A stretch of DNA of 13,489 nucleotides. Source: Aquificales bacterium (lineage in GTDB: Bacteria; Aquificota; Aquificia; Aquificales; QOAS01). Position 1 is the stretch's first letter. Every line of letters starts with the position of its first letter. Made by a program: the position numbers and the translations under genes. This document shows, piece after piece, positions 1 to 6,981 of this stretch. The notes below the pieces were generated by a model, which worked only from the letters and a program-made list of their open reading frames with translations, searched no databases and was not told where the DNA came from. The DNA lies in assembly GCA_027035985.1 (NCBI GenBank), contig JALVTI010000013.1:1-13489 (forward strand), given 5' to 3'.

Positions 1-32
1 TTGGGTTTCATACCTTCCAACCTAAGTCAGAA

Positions 33-60
33 TTTCACACAATCCATCGTTTGTTATAAA
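33..60 (+). promoter_or_regulatory. Candidate promoter of the cas3-cas4-cas1-cas2 operon
   Basis: A -10-like TATAAA lies at 55-60, and a -35-like TTTCAC or TTCACA lies at 33-39, with 15-16 nt between them. Transcription would then begin around 66-70, essentially at the cas3 start codon (ATG at 65 or 71). There is no Shine-Dalgarno sequence upstream of either ATG, so a leaderless or near-leaderless message is possible. The spacing is slightly short, so this is a tentative call. Confidence 0.35.
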
Positions 61-64
61 TACC

Positions 65-2386
65 ATGCAAATGTTCCAAAGCGGTATCTATTCCCACCCA
101 AATGTCCTTTTGGAGGAGCATATAAACAACGTTCTTTCCATTTATAGGAAATTGAAAAACGACCTTTTACCCTTTTGGGACGATAAAACTTTGACAACTT
201 TGGAGGTTTCCATAGCCCTACACGACATAGGTAAAGCTACCGAATACTTTCAGAGGAAGCTAAGGGGTGAAAAACTAAGCTCCAAAGAGAGGAAATATTC
301 TCAACACTCCCTTTTTTCGGCTGTTTATACCTTTTACAAGCTCCATAAGGAGTTTTTTGAAGATTCTGAATATTCCCTATTGGGGTATTTCCTGGTTGCA
401 AACCACCACACAGCTGTTTTAAAAAGTTTCGAAGACCTTCTAAAGTTGTCGGAAGACAATATAGAAATCTTTTTGGTTCAATTCAATTCTATAGACCCCG
501 AAGAGGTAAACCGCTTTGTCGAAAATCTAAACCTACCGAGGGAGTGGAAAGAGAAATTGAAACTCCAAAGGGAGGAATTTGAAACCTTCCTAAAAGAGGA
601 GCTTTTAGACCTCTTTGACGACCTCTCTTGGGATTTGGAGGATTACATAAAACCCTCTTTGGAGAGATACATAACCTTGCTTTACCTCTTTTCGTTATTG
701 GTCGATGCCGATAAGACCGAAGCGGGTGCTAAAGGCGTTCCCTCCTTTTTGGGGAGGAGAATAGATATTCCACCCTCTTTGGTCGAGGAGTATGTAAAGA
801 CCCTTAAGGGGAACTCACCGATTAACAGACTCCGCCAAAAGGCTTTTGAGGAGGTTAAGACCTTTGGGGTGGATACAAAGGAGCATTTTTACACCCTAAC
901 TTTGCCAACCGGTTATGGGAAAACCCTTATAGGTCTCCTATTCGCTTTAAAACTCAAAAGGGAGATAGAGGGGGAAACCCAAAAAGGGGTTAGGTTAATT
1001 TACTCCCTACCCTTTTTGAGTATCATCGACCAAAACACCAGGGTGGTCGAAGAGGTCTTAAAACCCTTGGAGGAAAGGGTTGTCGTAAAACATCACCACC
1101 TATCGCTGGGAGAATATTTGAAACAACGGGAGGAGGATTACGAGCTAACCCGCATTTTGGTCGAGGCTTGGAACGCACCGGTTGTTATAACCACCTTTGT
1201 TCAGCTGTTCCACACCCTGTTGGCTTATTCCAATTCCAACGCGAGGAGGTTAAACAAACTCTCAAACGCCGTCGTTTTGGTTGACGAGGTTCAGGCTCTC
1301 CCGCCGAAGTATTGGTATCTGTTCGAAAAATACCTAAAAGAGGTTGCGAAAAATCTAAACACCTACTTTGTATTTATGACCGCTACCCAACCCTACTTGG
1401 TGGAGGGAAGGGAGGTTATCCAAAATAGGGAGACCTATTTCAATTCGGTAAACCGCTACGGGGTTTCTTTAAAATTGGAGGAAACCCCCTTCGGGGAATT
1501 TTTGGAAGGTTTAGAACCTAAAGAGGGAACCCTTTACATTCTCAACACCATTAGGAGTTCCCAAGAGGTCTATAGGTATTTGACGGAGGGGCTTGGCGTT
1601 CCAAGGGGGGAGGTTGCATACCTATCGGCGAGTTTGACTCCTAACGACCGCCGAAGGCGGCTTTTGGATTTGAAAAATGGAAAATACCGCTTCGCGGTCT
1701 CAACACAAGTCGTGGAGGCTGGGGTCGATATAGACTTTCCCCGCGTGGTTAGAGATTTCGCACCGCTCGACGCCCTAATCCAATCCGCCGGTAGGTGCAA
1801 CCGAAACTTTACCTTTGAAAGGGGAACCCTCGAGGTGGTCAATCTAATCGATGAAAACGATAGGAGGTTTGCGTCCTACATTTACGACTCCATTCTGTTA
1901 AAAACCACTTTGGAACTCCTCTTAAAGGAAAAACCGAAAGATGAAAGGGAACTGACGAGGTTGGTTGAAAAGTATTTTGACCTATTAAAGGAATTAAAGA
2001 GCAAAGACACTTCAAAGGAGCTTTTGGAAAAAATCGAAAATTTGAACTTTAAAGGTGTTTCGGAATTCAGACTTATCGAGGACGAACCCTACAAGGCGGA
2101 CGTTTTCGTTCAAACCGACCAAAGGGCGGTCGAAATTTGGAACACCGCAAAGGGTATCATTCGAAAGTTGAGGGAGAAAAAACTAACCCTCTTTGAGGCA
2201 AAGAGGGAATTCGAAAGACTCAAAGGGGACTTCTACGGGTATGTCATCTCCGTAAGGGTCGATAAGAATAAACCACCCTTTGATGAGGAGCTAAACACCT
2301 ACTACGTCCCCATAGAGGAGCTTGAAAGCTATTACGACCCCGAAATAGGTTTTATCTTTGAGGGAGAAACCTATGGAGAGTATTGA
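65..2386 (+). CDS. cas3: CRISPR-associated nuclease-helicase Cas3 (HD + SF2 helicase, type I-B)
   Basis: Cas3 is recruited by crRNA-bound Cascade, then unwinds and degrades target DNA. This 773-residue protein has the HD nuclease first: H19, H53-D54 (HDIGKA), H81, H114-H115 and D214. The helicase follows: Walker A LPTGYGKT at 280-287, Walker B-type DEVQ at 407-410, motif III MTATQP at 438-443, motif V around STQVVEAGVDIDF (546-558), and motif VI QSAGRCNR at 573-580. All key residues are present, so it should be active in both halves. The length is normal for a fused I-B Cas3. The start is ATG 65; ATG 71 is an equally possible alternative, because neither has a ribosome site. It is the first gene of a four-gene run, and cas4 overlaps its end by 14 nt. 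Two C(GAA)G-type hairpins lie in its coding sequence near 1648-1698. Confidence 0.96.
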   Translation: MQMFQSGIYSHPNVLLEEHINNVLSIYRKLKNDLLPFWDDKTLTTLEVSIALHDIGKATEYFQRKLRGEKLSSKERKYSQHSLFSAVYTFYKLHKEFFEDSEYSLLGYFLVANHHTAVLKSFEDLLKLSEDNIEIFLVQFNSIDPEEVNRFVENLNLPREWKEKLKLQREEFETFLKEELLDLFDDLSWDLEDYIKPSLERYITLLYLFSLLVDADKTEAGAKGVPSFLGRRIDIPPSLVEEYVKTLKGNSPINRLRQKAFEEVKTFGVDTKEHFYTLTLPTGYGKTLIGLLFALKLKREIEGETQKGVRLIYSLPFLSIIDQNTRVVEEVLKPLEERVVVKHHHLSLGEYLKQREEDYELTRILVEAWNAPVVITTFVQLFHTLLAYSNSNARRLNKLSNAVVLVDEVQALPPKYWYLFEKYLKEVAKNLNTYFVFMTATQPYLVEGREVIQNRETYFNSVNRYGVSLKLEETPFGEFLEGLEPKEGTLYILNTIRSSQEVYRYLTEGLGVPRGEVAYLSASLTPNDRRRRLLDLKNGKYRFAVSTQVVEAGVDIDFPRVVRDFAPLDALIQSAGRCNRNFTFERGTLEVVNLIDENDRRFASYIYDSILLKTTLELLLKEKPKDERELTRLVEKYFDLLKELKSKDTSKELLEKIENLNFKGVSEFRLIEDEPYKADVFVQTDQRAVEIWNTAKGIIRKLREKKLTLFEAKREFERLKGDFYGYVISVRVDKNKPPFDEELNTYYVPIEELESYYDPEIGFIFEGETYGEY

Positions 2387-2873
2387 GGGAATTAATGGCA
2401 CCTTGGTGTGGTATTTTCACATCTGCCCCCGACAGGTTTGGTATATCTACCACGCCCTTACGGGGGAACAGGATAACGATTTCCTCCTCTTGGGAAGACA
2501 TATGCACGAAGTCTTTTACAGAAACCGCAAAAGGGAACTTTTAATAGACAACACCATCAAGGTGGACTTTATCGAAGAAGAGGGACTTATAGCGGAGGTC
2601 AAAAAGAGTTCCAAAAACCTAAAGAGCGCCCTGATGCAACTAGCCTTTTACCTCTACTATTTCAAACACAAAAAGGGTGTAGCCCTATCGGGGAAGCTCC
2701 TAATTCCCGAAGAGAGGAAACAAATAAATGTTGAACTTACGGAGGAACTGGAAAGGGAACTCGAAGAAACCTTTAGGAGGATTAGAGAAATAATTTCTAA
2801 ACCCCTTCCACCGCCACCCCGCAAGATTCCCCACTGCAAGAGGTGCGCCTATAGGGAGATTTGTTGGATTTAG
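2373..2873 (+). CDS. cas4: CRISPR adaptation exonuclease Cas4 (4Fe-4S, RecB-like)
   Basis: Cas4 is a PD-(D/E)xK nuclease with an iron-sulfur cluster. It works with Cas1-Cas2 to choose PAM-adjacent prespacers and trim them to length. I use ATG 2373 (166 residues), which follows GGGAG at 2362-2366 and overlaps the cas3 stop by 14 nt. A TTG at 2358 would add five residues but has no ribosome site. Cluster cysteines are C18 near the N-terminus and C155, C158 and C164 (CKRC then C) at the C-terminus. Nuclease residues are H43/H45 (GRHMHE), D65, E75 and K77 (EVK), with the QLAFYLYY motif starting at Q89. All expected residues are present. It is the short cas4 typical of I-B loci and lies 11 nt before cas1. 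Confidence 0.93.
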   Translation: MESIEGINGTLVWYFHICPRQVWYIYHALTGEQDNDFLLLGRHMHEVFYRNRKRELLIDNTIKVDFIEEEGLIAEVKKSSKNLKSALMQLAFYLYYFKHKKGVALSGKLLIPEERKQINVELTEELERELEETFRRIREIISKPLPPPPRKIPHCKRCAYREICWI

Positions 2874-2884
2874 ACTAGCCTTTA

Positions 2885-3880
2885 ATGGCAAAAAATATCT
2901 ATATACACAGCAGCGGTTCCTTAAAGAGGAAGGAAAACACACTAAGGTTAGAACTCCAAGACGGAACAAAAAGGGTCATACCAATAAAAGACGTATCCGC
3001 TATTTACGTTTTTGGAGAATTGGAACTCAACAAAAGGGTTTTGGAATTTTTAACAACCCATAAGGTGGCAGTTCACTTTTTCAACCGCTACGGGTATTAT
3101 GTGGGAAGCTATTACCCAAGGGAGTATCTGAACAGCGGTTTAATGACCCTAAAACAGGCAGAACATTACCTCTCACCCGAAAAGAGGCTCTACTTAGCCC
3201 GCTCCTTTGTGGAGGGAGGACTGAAGAATATCCTCAAAACGCTCAAATATTACCGCTCCAAAAGGAGTAAAAATAAGCTGGAAGCCACCGAAGGTTTTAT
3301 AAAGGCAAAGATCGAGGAACTCAAAGGGGTTAATTCGGTAGAACAGATAATGCAAATAGAGGGTTCGGCGAGGGAGGAATACTACAAAAGTTGGAAATAC
3401 ATTATCGAAAATCCCGAATTTGTTTTCGAAAAGAGGGAAAAGAGACCGTCGACCAACGAGATAAACGCACTTATCAGCTTTGGGAATAGCTTGGTTTACA
3501 CCTTGGTGCTTTCGGAGATATACCACACCTATTTAGACCCGAGGATTGGATATCTTCACGAGACCAATAGGAGGAGTTTTTCCCTCAATTTGGATTTAGC
3601 GGAAATCTTCAAACCCATTTTGGTCGATAGGGTTATCTTCACCCTCCTAAATAGGAACTTGTTAAAAACCCCCGACCACTTTGAGGAGGCTATAGGGAAT
3701 ACCTACCTAAACGAGAAGGGGAGAAAAATCTTTATAAAACACTTCGAGGAAAAACTGAAAACAACCTTTAAACATCCCAATTTGGGTAAGGTTTCTTATA
3801 AAAGGTTAATCCGCTTGGAGTGCTATAAGCTTTACAAACACTTTTTGGGGGAAAAGGAATATCAACCTCTGGCGGTTTAA
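2885..3880 (+). CDS. cas1: CRISPR integrase Cas1
   Basis: Cas1 is the metal-dependent integrase that, as a Cas1-Cas2 complex, inserts spacers next to the leader. The 331-residue length is normal for type I-B. The N-terminal beta domain starts NIYIHSSGSLKRKENTL. The helical catalytic domain carries the three metal ligands: E159 (QIEGSARE), H225 (GYLHE) and E240 (DLAEIFKP). All are intact. The start is ATG 2885, 11 nt after the cas4 stop. I see no good Shine-Dalgarno sequence, so translation may be coupled to cas4. It is followed by cas2 after 15 nt. The GYLHETNRRSFSLNLDLAE block is strongly typical of the family. Confidence 0.97.
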   Translation: MAKNIYIHSSGSLKRKENTLRLELQDGTKRVIPIKDVSAIYVFGELELNKRVLEFLTTHKVAVHFFNRYGYYVGSYYPREYLNSGLMTLKQAEHYLSPEKRLYLARSFVEGGLKNILKTLKYYRSKRSKNKLEATEGFIKAKIEELKGVNSVEQIMQIEGSAREEYYKSWKYIIENPEFVFEKREKRPSTNEINALISFGNSLVYTLVLSEIYHTYLDPRIGYLHETNRRSFSLNLDLAEIFKPILVDRVIFTLLNRNLLKTPDHFEEAIGNTYLNEKGRKIFIKHFEEKLKTTFKHPNLGKVSYKRLIRLECYKLYKHFLGEKEYQPLAV

Positions 3881-3895
3881 AGGAGGTTTAAACCT

Positions 3896-4159
3896 ATGTT
3901 TGTAGTTTTGGTCTATGACGTAAAACAGGAAAGGGTCGGAAAGGTTTTAAAAATCTGTAGGAAATATCTTACCCACGTCCAAAACTCGGTGTTTGAAGGA
4001 GAGATAACACCCGCAAAGTTGAGAATCCTTAAAGATGAACTCAAAGAGGTTATAGATGAAACCTACGACAGTGTGGTTATATACAAATTCCGCCTACCCG
4101 CAGAGAAAAGAGAGATTTTAGGAATAGAACCCCCTTCGGCGGAAGATATTTTCTTTTAA
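3896..4159 (+). CDS. cas2: CRISPR adaptation protein Cas2
   Basis: Cas2 is the small ferredoxin-fold dimer at the centre of the Cas1-Cas2 integration complex. The 87 residues begin MFVVLVYDVKQERVGKV, with the family's beta-1 strand and D8. They continue with the HVQNSVFEGEIT segment and the DSVVIYKF strand. The start is ATG 3896, placed 8 nt after a perfect AGGAGG (3881-3886), the strongest ribosome site in this operon. The SD overlaps a 12-bp palindrome AGGTTTAAACCT (3884-3895) that ends right at the ATG. It is the last gene before the CRISPR leader, and no clear terminator follows it. Confidence 0.95.
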   Translation: MFVVLVYDVKQERVGKVLKICRKYLTHVQNSVFEGEITPAKLRILKDELKEVIDETYDSVVIYKFRLPAEKREILGIEPPSAEDIFF

Positions 4160-4419
4160 TACCACTTTCGGTTGATTTTATAATGTCAGACTCAAGATTT
4201 GATGACAAGTTAAGGGTTGAAATTTGACAAAAATACTTTGCAGGATTAGAGGAAGTTAAGGAAATAGGCTAAAAAGGGCACACCCTAGAATATTAATGTC
4301 AATATAGGGTTGACCAAAAAGTTCAATTTTTGCTTGACCCCTTTGGGTGTTCTGGATATAGTTTTAAACCTGTAAAGTGGAAGGCTCTTTGGCAACTTAA
4401 TAGGGTTGGACTTAAAAGG
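4160..4419 (+). promoter_or_regulatory. CRISPR leader
   Basis: These 260 nt without a gene lie between cas2 and the first repeat. They are AT-rich with several ordered motifs. AGGGTTG occurs at 4213, 4306 and 4402, spaced 93 and 96 nt apart, and resembles the AGGGATTGA of the repeat. A bulged dyad pairs ACCCT (4282-4286) and ATATT (4290-4294) with AATATAGGGT (4301-4310). CAAAAA (4315-4320) is mirrored by TTTTTG (4327-4332), and TTGACC occurs at both 4310 and 4334. Leader status is supported by the promoter at its right end, by cas1-cas2 upstream, and by decay of the repeat at the opposite end of the array. Confidence 0.75.
4334..4362 (+). promoter_or_regulatory. Promoter of the CRISPR array
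   Basis: A -35 box TTGACC (4334-4339) is separated by exactly 17 nt from a -10 box TATAGT (4357-4362). A start near 4369 would give about 50 nt of leader RNA before the first repeat at 4420. An AT-rich inverted repeat sits just upstream of the -35 and could act as an UP element or protein site. Each hexamer differs from consensus at one position. TTGACA at 4224 lacks a matching -10. Confidence 0.65.
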
Positions 4420-4788
4420 GTTTTTATGTCCCTAGAAGGGATTGAAACAGCTCTATCCATTTTGCTACCGAATACCTAAACGAACGTTTTTAAGTCCCTA
4501 AAAGGGATTGAAACTAGTGGTAACCTGCCTTACTTCATGTTCGGTCATTTTGTTTTTAATTCCCTAAAAGGGATTGAAACAGCTGAACATATGCGTCAAT
4601 GGAGAGGTCTTTTATCGGTTTTTATGTCCCTATAAGGGATTGAAACTTAGCCAAAATCGTAGCGATTCCTTCCATTACATCGGGTTTCCTATGTGTTTTT
4701 AAATCCCTAAAAGGGATTGAAACGCCCATTGGGGGAAACGGTTTCTCCTAACTTTATAAGTTTTTACGTCCTTAAAAGGTATTGAAAA
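4420..4788 (+). CRISPR. Type I-B CRISPR array: six 29-nt repeats, five spacers
   Basis: Repeats lie at 4420-4448, 4486-4514, 4552-4580, 4618-4646, 4695-4723 and 4760-4788. Each begins GTTTTTA, then has two variable bases, then TCCCTNAAGGGATTGAAAC. TCCCT/AGGGA forms the hairpin, and ATTGAAAC is the expected 8-nt crRNA 5' handle left by Cas6. The variable pair reads TG, AG, AT, TG, AA, CG along the array, and the loop base varies too. The last repeat is decayed (TCCTTAAAAGG, ending GAAAA), which puts the leader on the left and transcription on the plus strand. Spacers are 37, 37, 37, 48 and 36 nt, so the fourth is out of line. I recognise no spacer target within the window. Confidence 0.97.
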
Positions 4789-5471
4789 AAAATACCTTGA
4801 ATGTATTATGCAACTACATAGCCAAAATAAGAAAGTTATTGAAGAAAAGGGACTATAAGAGGTCTAAAAAGGTGGTGCGATTAAAGAAGTATGCTTTAAA
4901 AAGAGCTTCTTTATTTTTACGGAAAATAGAAAGCACTTTTCAAACACCCTATTCCTCAGATGAAGCTGTAGAGAAGTTTAAAAATCTTTTCATTTCAGAA
5001 AAAATGTTTAACAAACACATTTATAAACATGCAATTCCTAACGAATTGATTAGTGAAATAGCCGAAAATCTAAATTTAGAACCGGCAAAGGATTGGAAAA
5101 TTATCTTTCATCACATTCCACAGCAAGTTAAGAAAGTTAAAGCGTATGAGTATTTTGTTAAAACTTTAAGAGCGCTTGCTTATCCATCCAAAGTTTTCTA
5201 CGAAATGCCAAACAGCCCAAAAGCAAAGCCCGTTATAACAATCTTTAGCGGAAAAAAGGAATGGTTTTGTGTAACTTTGGAAGGGGATAAAATCTTGTCA
5301 TCCTACAAATTACGAAAGGACGAATTTAAAAACCTTGACGAGTGGAAGAGGGGAAGATTAGATTTAAAAAGAAAGGGATTAATTAGAGATTTTGCAGAGG
5401 TGGACATAGATGAAGAAATACGAAAAATTGCTTATAGATTACGCCAAATACTTAAGCATTATGAAAGATGA
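4782..5471 (+). CDS. Hypothetical protein abutting the array; possible BECR-fold RNase
   Basis: The longest open frame is 229 residues, opening at TTG 4782, inside the degenerate last CRISPR repeat. An in-frame stop (TAA 4773) also lies in that repeat, so nothing upstream can belong to it. There is no in-frame ATG for the first 70 codons or so, so it either uses a TTG start or is the 3' part of a gene cut by the array. The N-terminal 50 residues are very basic and helical. The C-terminal part runs from a helix and PSKVFYE to PVITIFSG, then EWFCVTLEGDKILSSYKL. This resembles the strand order of the barnase/EndoU/colicin E5-D/RelE-like (BECR) nucleases found in phage head proteins and toxins. 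That is weak fold-level resemblance only. Base and codon use is plainer and more A-rich than the cas genes, which suggests foreign origin. Confidence 0.6.
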   Translation: MKKNTLNVLCNYIAKIRKLLKKRDYKRSKKVVRLKKYALKRASLFLRKIESTFQTPYSSDEAVEKFKNLFISEKMFNKHIYKHAIPNELISEIAENLNLEPAKDWKIIFHHIPQQVKKVKAYEYFVKTLRALAYPSKVFYEMPNSPKAKPVITIFSGKKEWFCVTLEGDKILSSYKLRKDEFKNLDEWKRGRLDLKRKGLIRDFAEVDIDEEIRKIAYRLRQILKHYER

Positions 5472-5742
5472 AGCAGAGGAGTATGCGGAAACTCTTTCGG
5501 AAGAAAGTTACTATCTCATAATTAATGACCTTCCCACTATAGAAAGGATGAAGCAGAGGTTGTTAAAATTGCTCCCTAAAGCTCATCAAAAGGAAATAAT
5601 TTCCAAATTAGCCAAAAATGAATTTGAAATTTATCGAATTTTACAGAATACACCCTTAGCCGAACCCTTTGCGGAAGCGGTAAAGCTTAACATTCATCAT
5701 CCATCACCAACAACCATGACAAACTCCAGAGTCAAATCTTAA
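5410..5742 (+). CDS. Hypothetical protein overlapping the upstream putative nuclease gene
   Basis: This is a 110-residue protein I do not recognise. It looks almost wholly helical with mixed charge (KKYEKLLIDYAKYLSIMKDE at the start), and has a short low-complexity Ser/Thr/Pro/His tail. It has no membrane segment, cysteine motif or obvious DNA-binding motif. ATG 5410 is preceded 7 nt upstream by a good ribosome site, AGAGGTG (5396-5402), so I prefer it. It makes the gene overlap its upstream neighbour by 62 nt in another frame. ATG 5461 would reduce the overlap to 11 nt but has no ribosome site. The tight pairing suggests co-expression, for instance as partner or immunity protein of the upstream gene. 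It converges with the minus-strand gene at 5745, only 2 nt away. Confidence 0.6.
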   Translation: MKKYEKLLIDYAKYLSIMKDEAEEYAETLSEESYYLIINDLPTIERMKQRLLKLLPKAHQKEIISKLAKNEFEIYRILQNTPLAEPFAEAVKLNIHHPSPTTMTNSRVKS

Positions 5743-5744
5743 AC

Positions 5745-6128
5745 CTAATAATCCTCCCAACTTTCAACCTTCCATCTCGGTTTTTCCTCAAAAACCTCAA
5801 ACCTTTTGAGGTAAAAATTCCTTTCCAAATACCAAGAGGGAAAGAAATACCACTTATCCCCTTTGGAGTAATCCCAAGTAAAACAGACCGCCGAAAAGGT
5901 TTTCATAAAATAAAAAGGCTCTAAAAGTCTTTCTATTTCCGAAAAGGGGAGTTCGTTAGCCCATTCCCTAAGGGTTTCGTCTTTTGCATCCGCAACCTTT
6001 GAGAGTATTTGAAGCAAAAATTCCTCCGAGAGTTTATCTCCCTTTAATTCCAAATCGGAAAGGGTTAAACCCCTTACCGCAACCCTATCCTCGTAAGGGG
6101 AAGCCAAATAACCCAAAAGAACCAGCAT
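5745..6128 (-). CDS. Uncharacterised protein translationally coupled to cas6
   Basis: This is a 127-residue protein I do not recognise. It starts LVLLGYLASPYEDRVAVRG and has an acidic, helical middle (residues about 25-70). It ends in an aromatic-rich stretch: FTWDYSKGDKWYFFPSWYLE, then several Trp, to WEDY. No signal peptide, Cys/His cluster or catalytic motif is visible. It sits directly behind cas6 on the minus strand, with the cas6 stop and this start sharing one base (TAATG) and AAGGG just upstream. It is therefore almost surely in the same message and made in step with Cas6. Its codon style matches the cas genes, unlike the pair at 4782-5742. It could be a small accessory or regulator of the I-B system, or a decayed subunit; I cannot tell which. 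Confidence 0.8.
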   Translation of the reverse strand: MLVLLGYLASPYEDRVAVRGLTLSDLELKGDKLSEEFLLQILSKVADAKDETLREWANELPFSEIERLLEPFYFMKTFSAVCFTWDYSKGDKWYFFPSWYLERNFYLKRFEVFEEKPRWKVESWEDY

Positions 6129-6868
6129 TAAACCCTTATTTTTGCGGGTAAAACCATTCCGAAACCGGCGCTATTTTTCGCACCCAAACCGGTTTCAAAT
6201 GCCAATTTTATCACCTCTTTAGGGGCTTTTATTTTGTAAATTCCTCCCCACGCCTTTATTAAGGTTCCCTTAAACACCACCTTTTTGAAATCTTTCTCCG
6301 ATACCTTTACAGGTTCTATTTCGATATTTCCCTCAAAAGGTCTTCCGTAAGCGAGCATATATTTCTTCTTTAGGTTTTCTCTTAAAAGTCTGTAGAACTC
6401 CTCATCTTGGGGTGTTAAATAGTTAAAAAACTTGCTCCCCGGTTCAGTTTTATAGACTACTATCGGAGAGAGGGTTTTAACCTCAACCTTTTCGGGTATT
6501 TCTTCCAAGGTTATAGCCTCCACATTTAGGAGCTGAAGTTTATTCTCTCCCAAAAATAGGTCTTTGCTCTCTAAAAGCATCTTTCGGAGGGTGGAAATAC
6601 TCACCTCATTTTTGGGAGAGGCGAAATATATCCTAAATGTGGGTTTGTAATAGACATATTCGTTGTCCTTTTTGAGGAATTTCCCGAAAATCTTTGAGAA
6701 CGTAAAGAGTTTGAACTTTCTCTTTCCGAGTTCGTATCCCCTATCGTGCAAAAAGGTGGCGATTTGTTCGTCCATATTTTTGTAAAAGAAAGCTTGCAGT
6801 AGGCGGTTATAACTTTTGGGAAGTTTCAAAGCCGCGCCGAAGGCGCGGAATTCGAATTTCAAAATCAT
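6128..6868 (-). CDS. cas6: CRISPR RNA endoribonuclease Cas6
   Basis: Cas6 cuts the array transcript at the base of each repeat hairpin to make crRNAs. The 246-residue protein has the family's C-terminal glycine-rich loop, GLGAKNSAGFGM (227-238), which is diagnostic for Cas6. H41 (FLHDRGY) is the likely general base. The two-ferredoxin-fold layout and length are typical. The start is ATG 6868. A perfect 7-bp hairpin with a GAA loop (6832-6848) lies in codons 7-13, so the message may fold near its start. cas6 is on the opposite strand from all other cas genes here and is separated from cas8b by tnpB. The next gene downstream is coupled by TAATG. Confidence 0.93.
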   Translation of the reverse strand: MILKFEFRAFGAALKLPKSYNRLLQAFFYKNMDEQIATFLHDRGYELGKRKFKLFTFSKIFGKFLKKDNEYVYYKPTFRIYFASPKNEVSISTLRKMLLESKDLFLGENKLQLLNVEAITLEEIPEKVEVKTLSPIVVYKTEPGSKFFNYLTPQDEEFYRLLRENLKKKYMLAYGRPFEGNIEIEPVKVSEKDFKKVVFKGTLIKAWGGIYKIKAPKEVIKLAFETGLGAKNSAGFGMVLPAKIRV

Positions 6869-6981
6869 AGTGTCAGATTTCTACCATACCGCCCGTTTTA
6901 TAAAAATTTTGCGAGCTAAAATCTCCTATCATAGATAGTGGAATACAGACCGCCTACGTAAGCAGTTTTAAAATTTTCCTT

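Noticed and set aside
3884..3895. 12-bp palindrome AGGTTTAAACCT at the cas2 start
   Set aside because: Short and AT-centred, partly formed by the ribosome site itself; too weak to call an operator.
4179..4184. Perfect TATAAT shortly after cas2
   Set aside because: No usable -35 upstream, only a TTTAAT-like string at 18 nt spacing; not called as a promoter.
4224..4229. Perfect TTGACA in the leader
   Set aside because: No -10-like hexamer at 16-18 nt; the TTGACC/TATAGT pair downstream is better.
4449..4485. First spacer shares 10 bases (TGGATAGAGC, reverse strand) with the tRNA-Arg D arm at 13431-13440
   Set aside because: A 10-base match is expected by chance when comparing five spacers with both strands of the window.
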